Below, piece after piece: positions 56,343 through 64,000 of a stretch of DNA of 64,000 nucleotides (position 1 is the stretch's first letter; each line of letters begins with the position of its first letter). A program made the translations under genes and the position numbers. The stretch is from contig AP018318.1 in NCBI GenBank assembly GCA_003990705.1, positions 4,095,501 to 4,159,500 on the forward strand. Reading direction: 5' to 3'. The notes below the pieces were generated by a model that worked only from the letters and a program-made list of their open reading frames with translations, made no database searches and was not told the origin of the DNA. Source of the stretch: Nostoc sp. HK-01 (GTDB lineage Bacteria; Cyanobacteriota; Cyanobacteriia; Cyanobacteriales; Nostocaceae).

Positions 56343-59300
56343 ATGAATACCATTACTGGCTGCCAAGTTATAGCCAAAATCTATGAAAGTTCTAACTCTT
56401 TAGTCTATAGAGCTATACGTAGTCAGAATGGTCAGCCTGTAATTTTGAAAATTCTTAAAGAAGATTATCCTACTCCATCAGAATTGATTAGGTATAAACA
56501 AGAATATGAAATTGCCCATTCTTTAAATTTGGATGGTGTAATCCGAGCTTATGAATTACACAGATATAAAAATAGTTTAGTCATAGTTTTGGAGGATTTT
56601 GGTGGAGAATCTTTAAAAGTATTAACGCAAAGGCAAGAGTTTACATTAAAAGATTTCTTGACACTTGCTATCAAAATTACCGAAAGCTTGAATGCAATTC
56701 ATACTGCTAATATTATACATAAAGATATCAACCCATCTAATATCGTTTTTAACCCAAAAACTGGACAACTTAAAATTATTGACTTCGGCATTTCTAGCAT
56801 TTTATCGAGAGAAAATCCGAGAATTAGCAATCCTGAACACCTCGAAGGAACCTTAGCTTATATTTCACCAGAACAAACTGGCAGAATGAATCGGGTAATA
56901 GACTATAGGACTGACTTTTATTCTTTAGGGGTGACTTTTTATGAGTTACTTACTAAGCAATTACCTTTTGTAACTACCGAACCTATGGAGTTGGTACATT
57001 GTCATATAGCTCAATTACCTATACCACCCCATATTGTAGTAGGAGAAGAAGTTTGCCCTAAAATTATCTCAAATATTGTCATTAAATTAATGGCAAAAAC
57101 TTCAGAAGTAAGATATCAAAGTACTGGGGGAATAATAGCAGATTTAAAAACTTGTTTCACTCAATTAGAAAACTTTGGTAAATGTTCTAATTTTAGTTTA
57201 AGAAGCAAAGATATTTCAGATAATTTTAAAATATCACAAAAACTCTATGGTAGAGTAACCGAAGTAGAGCAGCTATTAACAGCTTTTGAGAGAGTGAGCC
57301 TTGGCTCTACAGAAATGGTAGTTGTAACTGGTTATTCTGGTAGCGGTAAATCAGCTTTAGTTCAGGAAATTCATAAAGAAATTGTTCAGAAACAGGGTTA
57401 TTTTATTTCCGGCAAATTTGATCAATTGCAGCGTGATATTCCCTATGCTTGCCTGATACAAGCATTTCAAGAATTGATTCGACAGTTGCTTACAGAAAGC
57501 CAGACGCAACTTTATACATGGAAACAGAAATTATTAGCAGCACTTGGAGCAAATGGTCAAGTTCTTATCGATGTTATTCCTGAAGTAGAATTAATTATTG
57601 GCAAACAACCTTCAGTACCACAGTTAAGCTCAACTGCATCTCGAAATCGTTTCAACTTAGTTTTGCAAAAATTCCTGGATGTATTTACAAAAAAAGAACA
57701 CCCTTTAGTTATTTTTTTAGATGATTTACAGTGGGTAGATTCTGGTTCTGTAAAGTTGATTGAACTATTCATGGCTAACATCGATAGCCAATGCCTTTTA
57801 ATGATTGGAGCGTATCGAGATAATGAAGTCAGCCCTACTCATGCTTTGATGCAAACTTTAGATAAAATTCAAAGTGCTGGAATTAATATAAATAAAATTA
57901 TTGTCCAGCCTTTGAAGTTAGAGAATGTAGAAGAATTAATTGCTGATACACTGGACTGCTCAATCGAAGATTCCAAATCTTTAGCTGAACTAGTATTTAA
58001 TAAAACTGATGGCAATCCTTTCTTTTTGACTCAGCTACTTCAAGCTTTGTATACGCAAAAATTGTTGTTATTTGATTATAGTAATCGTTGTTGGCGATGG
58101 AAAATTGCAGAGATTCAACGGATAGAGATAACTGATAACATAATTGATTTAATGGTGACTAAAATTGAGAGGCTAGATAAAAGTGTTCAAGATTCTTTAA
58201 AATTAGCTGCTTGCATTGGTAATGAATTTGATTTAGATGTACTTGCTATAGTCAATGAAAAGTCTCTTAGAGATACTGCTATTGAACTTTTACCAGCTAT
58301 TCAAGAAGGCTTAATTATACCTCTGAGTGAGGCGTATAAAATTCCAATTCTTTGGCGGGAGCAAAAGAGCGATCGCACAGCAACATCTTCTGCTACTATA
58401 CCTGATGTTCCAGCTTCTATATCATACAAATTTTTACACGACCGAGTTCAGCAAGCTGCGTATACTTTAATTCCAGATGAGCAAAAGCAAGAAGCTCATT
58501 TCAAAGTTGGTCAACTTTTATTAGAAAATATTACACAAGATAAATTAGAAGAAAACATATTTAATATTGTCAATCATTTAAATATCAGTTTATTTTTAAT
58601 TACTAATCAAACAGAAAAAGATAATCTGGCTCGTCTAAATTTAATTGCAGGTAGAAAAGCTAAGAATGCAGCCGCCTACGAAACAGCTATTAGATATATC
58701 AAAATTGGCTTAGAATTACTTTCAGCAGACACTTGGAATGTTCAGTATGAATTGGCCTTGGCTCTTCATGTAGAAGCTGTAGAATTAGAGTATATGAATA
58801 CTAATTTCGAGGAAGCTGAAAATTTATCTAATATTGTTTTAACCGAAGCCAAGTCTCTGCTTGATCAAGTCAGAATTTATGAACTAAAAATTCAATCTTA
58901 TATTGCTAAAATTCAAATGCAATTAGCTATAAATACTGCATACAAAGTTTTAGCGCAACTAGGAATTAATCTACCTACACTACCAGAAATCAATCATATT
59001 AATCAAGAGCAAGAAACTGTAGAATTACTTTTGCGAGACAAGCGAATTGAGGATTTGTCTAATTTACCAACAATGACAGAGCCATATAAGCTTGCAGCAG
59101 TCAGAATCTTAATGATTGTTACTACTGCGACAATTATTAGTAATCCTCTTTTATATTCTTTAGTAACATTAACTGCGGTCAAGCTTTGCATTAAGTATGG
59201 TAATCCACCACAAGCTACTAGTGTTTATACTTTTTATGCCAAACTGTTGTGTGGAATGATGCAAGATATTGAAACTGGCTATCGATTTGGTCAATTAGCT

Positions 59301-61805
59301 TTAAATTTACTAGAAAAATTTGATCTTAAAGAAGCTAAACCACTCGTATTTCACTATACAAGCGGTTTTATTAGACACTGGAAAGAACCAATTCGTGAGG
59401 CGAGCATAATTGGAACATTACAAGAAGCTATTAATATAGGTCTTGATACAGGACATATAGAATACACTTCTTATGCAGCTTCAGCATATTGTTTATTTTT
59501 AATGTTTAGTGGATATAATCTGGGAGAATTAAATCATAAGTATCAAGAGTATATTAATTTAAATATTGAGTTGAAACAACAATATACAATTTTCTACATG
59601 AAAAACTGTAGAACTATTGTTTTCAATTTAATAAATAAATCTCAAGATGAAAATTTTGCGATAATTGGAAATTCTCTAGCAGAAGAGCAGAAACTTTTAG
59701 AACAATGGACTCAAAAGCAGGCTGTATGGTTATTATTTAGTGCTTATTTAGCTAAAACAATATTATATTATCTATTTCATGACTACCGCCAAGCTATTAA
59801 TTATGCTATTCAAGCAAAAAACAATTCAGACAGTTCTGCTTCTTATATAGTTGCAGTACAACATAATTTCTACTATTCCCTGGCTCTGCTTGCTTGTTGC
59901 TTTGATGGAGAAAATCATTTTCGAGATGAATTTTTAGAGAAAGTAGCATTTAATCAAGAGAAAATGAAAATATGGGCTACTCATTGCCCAGAAAATTGCC
60001 AACACAAATATGAATTGATAGAAGCCGAGAAAGCACGAGTATTAGGACAAAATTGGGAAGCCCAAGATTTTTACGAAAAAGCTATTCAAGGAGCAAAGAA
60101 ACAAGGCTTTATTAATGAAGAAGCTCTAACTTATGAACGTGCGGCAGAATTTTACCTCTCTCTTGCCAGAGAAGAGATAGGACAGTTATACATGAAGAAT
60201 GCACACCATTGTTATGCTTACTGGGGAGCAACAGCTAAAGTTAAAGATTTAGAATCCAAATACTCACATTTTTTTGTGGGAGTAACAAAACGAACGGGTG
60301 CTGAAACTATAAATACTACTTCCTCTACTACTAACAGTAATACAGAAGTGTTAGATCTAACAACAGTCATTAAAGCATCCCAAACTTTAGCTGATGAAAT
60401 AATTCTCAGCAAGCTACTCAAAAAATTGATGAACATCATCATTGAAAATGCAGGTGCTCAAAAAGGTTTATTAATCCTCGATCAAAATGGTAGTTTAGTT
60501 ATTGAAGCAGAAGGTGTAGTTGATGCTGAAGCAGTTACTACACTACAATCAATTCCCGTAGATGCTTTTGATGCTGACAAACAAAGATATCTTTTATCAA
60601 CTACTATTATTAACTATGTATTTAACACACATAAAAATGTCGTTTTAGATGACGCTGCTAATCAAGGTCAATTTATTCATGATCCATATATTATTACTAC
60701 TCAACCTAAATCTATCCTTTGTACACCCTTACTTTATCAAGGTAAACTCAGCGGTATTGTATATTTAGAGAATAATTTAACCACTGGTGCATTTACTGCT
60801 GAGCGTGTCGAAGTTTTAAAAATTCTCTCGGCTCAGGCGGCTATTTCTATAGAAAATTCTCGTCTTTACGAACAATTAGAAGACTATAACCGTACTCTCG
60901 AACAAAAAGTTAAGGTAAGGACTCAAGAATTAGAAGAGAAAAATGAAGAGTTAGCAAGTATATTGCAGACATTAAAAGCTACACAAGCTCAGATTATTGC
61001 CCAAGAGAAGTTAGCTTCATTAGGAGCTTTAGCAGCTGGTATTGCTCACGAAATCAAAAATCCTTTAAATTTCGTGAATAATTTTGCTGAACTATCCATA
61101 GAATTAGCTCAGGAACTAGCAGAAGAAATTGAAAATCAAAAAGACTCTTTAGACTCGACAAGCAAAAAATATATAGAAGAAATTTTAAATGATATTAAAC
61201 AAAATGCCCAAAAAATATATGAGCATGGCAAAAGGTCAGATAATATTGTAAGTGGAATGCTTATGCACTCGCGGGGGCAAACTGGTGAGCGTCAACTAGT
61301 AGAAATTAACGTTTTGTTGGCAGATGCTATCGACTTAGCCTATCACGGAATGCGTGCCAAGGATGCGGCTTTCAAGATAACTATAAAAACAGACTATGAT
61401 CATAGTCTTGGTCAAATAAATGTCGTACCCGAAAATATTAATCGCGCTTTAATAAATATCATTAATAATGCTTGCTACGCAGCACATCAAAAAAAAATGC
61501 GTTTGCAAGAAAAAACAGAGTTTATCTCTGAAGAATTTGCACCTATGCTCTCAGTGAGTACAAAAAATTTAGGTGAGGAAGTAGAAATTTGCATTCATGA
61601 TAATGGTGAAGGTATTTCGCCAGAGATAATAGATAAAATTTTTAATCCTTTTTTTACTACGAAGCCTACTGGTGAAGGCACAGGTTTAGGACTTTCCATC
61701 ACTCATGATATTATTGTCCAGCAGCATCAGGGAAAAATTAAAGTCAATAGTGAAGTAAATAATTATACTGAATTTATTGTTAATTTGCCGAAGATGATTG
61801 GCTAA
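56343..61805 (+). CDS. Ser/Thr kinase-AAA ATPase-GAF-histidine kinase fusion
   Basis: An 1820-residue signalling protein of the multi-domain type common in Nostoc. The Hanks-type kinase (about 1-275) has Lys36 (PVILKILK), catalytic loop HKDINPSNIV at 126-135 and DFG at 147-149. The AAA ATPase (about 300-640) has P-loop GYSGSGKSALV at 330-340 and a FLDDLQWVDSGS Walker B-like region. A long helical region follows, then GAF (about 1370-1530), coiled coil, and histidine kinase: H-box LAAGIAHEIKNPLNFVNN near 1563 and ATPase GEGTGLGLSITHD. Cytosolic; no membrane segment. It follows the amidohydrolase by 91 bp and precedes two response-regulator genes, its likely partners. Confidence 0.92.
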   Translation: MNTITGCQVIAKIYESSNSLVYRAIRSQNGQPVILKILKEDYPTPSELIRYKQEYEIAHSLNLDGVIRAYELHRYKNSLVIVLEDFGGESLKVLTQRQEFTLKDFLTLAIKITESLNAIHTANIIHKDINPSNIVFNPKTGQLKIIDFGISSILSRENPRISNPEHLEGTLAYISPEQTGRMNRVIDYRTDFYSLGVTFYELLTKQLPFVTTEPMELVHCHIAQLPIPPHIVVGEEVCPKIISNIVIKLMAKTSEVRYQSTGGIIADLKTCFTQLENFGKCSNFSLRSKDISDNFKISQKLYGRVTEVEQLLTAFERVSLGSTEMVVVTGYSGSGKSALVQEIHKEIVQKQGYFISGKFDQLQRDIPYACLIQAFQELIRQLLTESQTQLYTWKQKLLAALGANGQVLIDVIPEVELIIGKQPSVPQLSSTASRNRFNLVLQKFLDVFTKKEHPLVIFLDDLQWVDSGSVKLIELFMANIDSQCLLMIGAYRDNEVSPTHALMQTLDKIQSAGININKIIVQPLKLENVEELIADTLDCSIEDSKSLAELVFNKTDGNPFFLTQLLQALYTQKLLLFDYSNRCWRWKIAEIQRIEITDNIIDLMVTKIERLDKSVQDSLKLAACIGNEFDLDVLAIVNEKSLRDTAIELLPAIQEGLIIPLSEAYKIPILWREQKSDRTATSSATIPDVPASISYKFLHDRVQQAAYTLIPDEQKQEAHFKVGQLLLENITQDKLEENIFNIVNHLNISLFLITNQTEKDNLARLNLIAGRKAKNAAAYETAIRYIKIGLELLSADTWNVQYELALALHVEAVELEYMNTNFEEAENLSNIVLTEAKSLLDQVRIYELKIQSYIAKIQMQLAINTAYKVLAQLGINLPTLPEINHINQEQETVELLLRDKRIEDLSNLPTMTEPYKLAAVRILMIVTTATIISNPLLYSLVTLTAVKLCIKYGNPPQATSVYTFYAKLLCGMMQDIETGYRFGQLALNLLEKFDLKEAKPLVFHYTSGFIRHWKEPIREASIIGTLQEAINIGLDTGHIEYTSYAASAYCLFLMFSGYNLGELNHKYQEYINLNIELKQQYTIFYMKNCRTIVFNLINKSQDENFAIIGNSLAEEQKLLEQWTQKQAVWLLFSAYLAKTILYYLFHDYRQAINYAIQAKNNSDSSASYIVAVQHNFYYSLALLACCFDGENHFRDEFLEKVAFNQEKMKIWATHCPENCQHKYELIEAEKARVLGQNWEAQDFYEKAIQGAKKQGFINEEALTYERAAEFYLSLAREEIGQLYMKNAHHCYAYWGATAKVKDLESKYSHFFVGVTKRTGAETINTTSSTTNSNTEVLDLTTVIKASQTLADEIILSKLLKKLMNIIIENAGAQKGLLILDQNGSLVIEAEGVVDAEAVTTLQSIPVDAFDADKQRYLLSTTIINYVFNTHKNVVLDDAANQGQFIHDPYIITTQPKSILCTPLLYQGKLSGIVYLENNLTTGAFTAERVEVLKILSAQAAISIENSRLYEQLEDYNRTLEQKVKVRTQELEEKNEELASILQTLKATQAQIIAQEKLASLGALAAGIAHEIKNPLNFVNNFAELSIELAQELAEEIENQKDSLDSTSKKYIEEILNDIKQNAQKIYEHGKRSDNIVSGMLMHSRGQTGERQLVEINVLLADAIDLAYHGMRAKDAAFKITIKTDYDHSLGQINVVPENINRALINIINNACYAAHQKKMRLQEKTEFISEEFAPMLSVSTKNLGEEVEICIHDNGEGISPEIIDKIFNPFFTTKPTGEGTGLGLSITHDIIVQQHQGKIKVNSEVNNYTEFIVNLPKMIG

Positions 61806-62072
61806 AAGAGGTGGTCTTGGTTAATTCTGAAGCGATCACTTACAAGCTACAAACTCAATTAAACTTACGTTTATTTACTTTACAGTATTACATTTTTCTA
61901 AATAAATTTTAGCAATAAAAATATTATAGCTGTAAGACGTTACCTTGATTAATATTAGCCTCATTTTTGCATAATATACTCTAGTTTTAACGATAATATT
62001 CTATAAACACTGTATTTTAATAGCTCTTTTAAATACATATTTTATTCAATTTGTCAAATAAAATTTTATTAA

Positions 62073-62441
62073 ATGAAGATCATGGTTGTAGATGACGAAC
62101 AAGATGTCCAATTCTTGTTTAAACAAAAATTTAGAAAAGAACTTAAAGGAAATCAAATTAAATTATATTTTGCTTTTTCAGCAGAAGAAGCACTGGAATA
62201 TTTACAAAGTAAGCTAACTAGTTGTCTAAACCTAATTGTCACGGATATTAATATGCGTGGAATGAATGGTTTAGAAATGCTCAAACTAATTAAAGAAAAA
62301 TATCCAGCTTTGAAAGTATTCATTATTACTGCTTATGATGATGAAGAGAATTATTTGACGGCAAAACAATATGGTGCTGATGGCTATATTACTAAGCCCA
62401 TTGAATTTAATCAACTCAAGCAAAAAATCTTAAATTTATAA
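62073..62441 (+). CDS. Single-domain response regulator
   Basis: A 122-residue receiver domain. The acidic pocket is MKIMVVDDEQDVQ at the N-terminus; the phospho-acceptor Asp is near residue 58 in LIVTDINMRGMNG. The Thr/Lys pair lies in FIITAYDDEE and GYITKPIEFNQL. There is no output domain, so it may relay phosphate. It lies 267 bp after the hybrid kinase gene and 24 bp before the next response-regulator gene. It probably receives phosphate from the histidine kinase upstream. Confidence 0.92.
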   Translation: MKIMVVDDEQDVQFLFKQKFRKELKGNQIKLYFAFSAEEALEYLQSKLTSCLNLIVTDINMRGMNGLEMLKLIKEKYPALKVFIITAYDDEENYLTAKQYGADGYITKPIEFNQLKQKILNL

Positions 62442-62465
62442 ATTAGCTTAATCAGGTAATAAACT

Positions 62466-64000
62466 ATGCCAGCTAACATACTGGTTGTGGATGATGAGCC
62501 TGACTTAGAAATCTTGCTCCGCCAAAAATTTAGAAAAGAAATTCGACAACAGCAATTTAATTTATTTTTTGCGCGTAATGGTGTTGAAGCATTAGAAATA
62601 ATTCAAATAGAACCAGATATAGATATAGTATTAACTGATATCTATATGCCGCAAATGGATGGGTTAACTTTAATAACTCAACTTAATGAGTTATATCCCA
62701 TGATTAAAGCGGTAATTATTTCCGCTTATAGTGATATTGATAATATTAGATCTGCGATGAATCGCGGTGCTTTTGACTTTTTAACTAAACCAATTAACTT
62801 TCAAGATTTAGAAATTACTACTTACAAAACTCTGCAATATGTCCAGAGAATGAAAGGTATTAAAAAACAGGAACTAATAGCACAACAAGCTCAAGCAGAG
62901 TTATTAATTCGTTTACAAGAAGAAGTTAAGGTTCGTCAACAAACAGAAGCCGCATTACGCACCAGCGAAGCCAAGTTAGCTCAATTTTTAGAAGCTGTCC
63001 CAGTAGGCGTTTTTGTAGTTAACAGCAATGGTGAACCTTTCTATGCAAATCAGACAGCGCAACAAATACTCGGTAAAGGAATTGTACCAGAAACTACACC
63101 ACCCCAATTGAGTGAGTTTTATCAAGTTTACATATCAGAAAAAGAACAGTTATATCCTACAGAAAAGCACCCAATTGTACAAGCATTGAACGGTGAGAGC
63201 ATCACTGTTGAAGATATGGAAGTTCGCAAAGGCGACAATATTATTCCTTTGGAGGTCTCAGCTACACCAATTTTTGATGAACAGGGAAAGATTATTTATG
63301 CTATAGCCGCTTTTCAGGATATCACACAACGCAAACGCTCAGAAGCGGAGCGATCGCAATTAATTTGGGAATTAGGAATTAAAAATCTAGCTTTGCAAAA
63401 TACAAAAGAAGAATTAGCCCAATCTAACCAAAATTTAGAACAAAAAGTAAATGAACGCACGCAAGAATTAACACAAACTTTGGCAATTCTCAAAGCTACG
63501 CAAGCAGAACTGATATTTGAAAATGCACTGCTGAGAAGTGCCGAACAAGCTTCAACCTTTGATTATCACGTTGGCGGAAGCTTACCTATGGATGCACCGA
63601 CTTACGTGGTGCGTTCCGCAGACCGTTACCTTTATAAAGCATTGAAAAATGGGGAATTTTGTTATATCCTAAATGCCCGACAAATGGGTAAATCAAGCTT
63701 AATGGTACGCATGATACACCATATTCAACAAGAAGGATTTAGTTGTGCAGCAATTGATATTACTCGTTTGGGTAGTGAAAATATTACTCCTACTCAATGG
63801 TATAAAGGATTAATAGTGGAATTGTGGCAGAATTTTAATTTGTTGGGTAAGGTGAATTTTAAAAAATGGTGGGATGAACAAAAAGATTTATCACTTATTC
63901 AATGTTTAGCTCGGTTTATTGAAGATATATTACTCAAGCAAGTTGATAGCGAAAATATTTTTATTTTTATTGATGAGATTGATAGTGTTTTAGCGTTAAA
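62466..64000 (+). CDS. Response regulator-PAS-AAA-like ATPase (3' end beyond window)
   Basis: Open from ATG 62466 ([20 protein letters not shown]) to the window end, over 511 residues. Receiver (about 1-125) with [11 protein letters not shown] and FLTKPINF, a coiled coil, then PAS (about 170-300: [17 protein letters not shown] ... [13 protein letters not shown]), a second coiled coil, then an AAA-like domain (from about 355: [38 protein letters not shown] as Walker [17 protein letters not shown] as Walker B). The same ATPase family as the VMAP-like protein at 49984. It seems to be the output arm of the kinase pathway. The C-terminus is not visible. Confidence 0.88.
   Translation, partial: MPANILVVDDEPDLEILLRQKFRKEIRQQQFNLFFARNGVEALEIIQIEPDIDIVLTDIYMPQMDGLTLITQLNELYPMIKAVIISAYSDIDNIRSAMNRGAFDFLTKPINFQDLEITTYKTLQYVQRMKGIKKQELIAQQAQAELLIRLQEEVKVRQQTEAALRTSEAKLAQFLEAVPVGVFVVNSNGEPFYANQTAQQILGKGIVPETTPPQLSEFYQVYISEKEQLYPTEKHPIVQALNGESITVEDMEVRKGDNIIPLEVSATPIFDEQGKIIYAIAAFQDITQRKRSEAERSQLIWELGIKNLALQNTKEELAQSNQNLEQKVNERTQELTQTLAILKATQAELIFENALLRSAEQASTFDYHVGGSLPMDAPTYVVRSADRYLYKALKNGEFCYILNARQMGKSSLMVRMIHHIQQEGFSCAAIDITRLGSENITPTQWYKGLIVELWQNFNLLGKVNFKKWWDEQKDLSLIQCLARFIEDILLKQVDSENIFIFIDEIDSVLAL

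Larger units (their letters stand above)
14341..64000. mobile_element. Putative fdxN element (left end; right end not in window)
   Basis: The fdxN frame is broken at about 14341 and the first gene beyond is an XisF-type recombinase reading inward, 50 bp from the break. This is the arrangement of the programmed-excision fdxN element. No nifB and no second fdxN piece appear before the window end, so if one element fills the region it is over 49.6 kb; the PCC 7120 element is about 55 kb. The border base is approximate. Whether 64000 is still inside is unknown, as is whether the element still excises. Confidence 0.5.

Overview
The window comes from a filamentous, heterocyst-forming cyanobacterium of the Nostoc/Anabaena type. 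The evidence is a complete Nostoc-order molybdenum nif cluster, frequent GCGATCGC (HIP1) octamers, heptanucleotide tandem repeats, a cyanoglobin gene inside the nif cluster, and an XisF-type recombinase at the fdxN position. I cannot name the strain.

Region 1 (1-14340, all minus strand) is the nif cluster. In transcription order it reads: 3' end of fdxN, nifS, nifU, glbN, nifH, nifD, nifK, a small Mo-nitrogenase-associated gene, nifE, nifN, nifX, a NifX-associated gene, a DUF683-like gene, nifW, hesA and hesB (cut by the window start). Together they make the nitrogenase structural proteins, the FeMo-cofactor scaffold and carrier, and the Fe-S supply. nifD is uninterrupted. nifB and the 5' part of fdxN are missing, because fdxN is broken about 60 bp upstream of nifS.

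Region 2 (from about 14341) reads as the inside of an fdxN element. It opens with an intact xisF pointing inward. The other element end is not in the window. About 16-33 kb carries metabolic genes (two-domain VOC protein, SMP-30 lactonase, DoxX-like protein, GMC oxidoreductase, zinc alcohol dehydrogenase, cupin, hydrolase) and many insertion sequences. Most IS copies have readable ends and target duplications: an IS1 copy with a nonsense codon, an IS903-like IS5 copy, and a Tn5-like IS4 copy that splits a glycogen-debranching gene. At 33.0-38.4 kb lies a second, divergent xisF 3' end, cut by an ISAs1 copy and by a nest of three more IS elements. It is followed by a second large serine recombinase with two unknown genes (38.9-42.2 kb).

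Region 3 (42.7-64 kb) carries a secreted DUF1400-type hydrolase and a 1559-residue CHAT-ATPase-WD40 protein with 13 nearly identical repeats. Next is a plus-strand gene set: a VMAP-type HTH/AAA-like ATPase, a protein with two tandem leader-like (NHLP-like) domains, a fused TOMM cyclodehydratase (RRE/E1-like/YcaO), an amidohydrolase, an 1820-residue Ser/Thr kinase-ATPase-GAF-histidine kinase, a response regulator, and a response regulator-PAS-AAA-like protein running off the window end. The best candidate for an undescribed system is the YcaO/amidohydrolase pair with its double-leader partner, flanked by signalling genes. The CHAT-WD40 protein is the best defence or conflict candidate.

All family assignments are from reading the sequence and memory; no database search was run.
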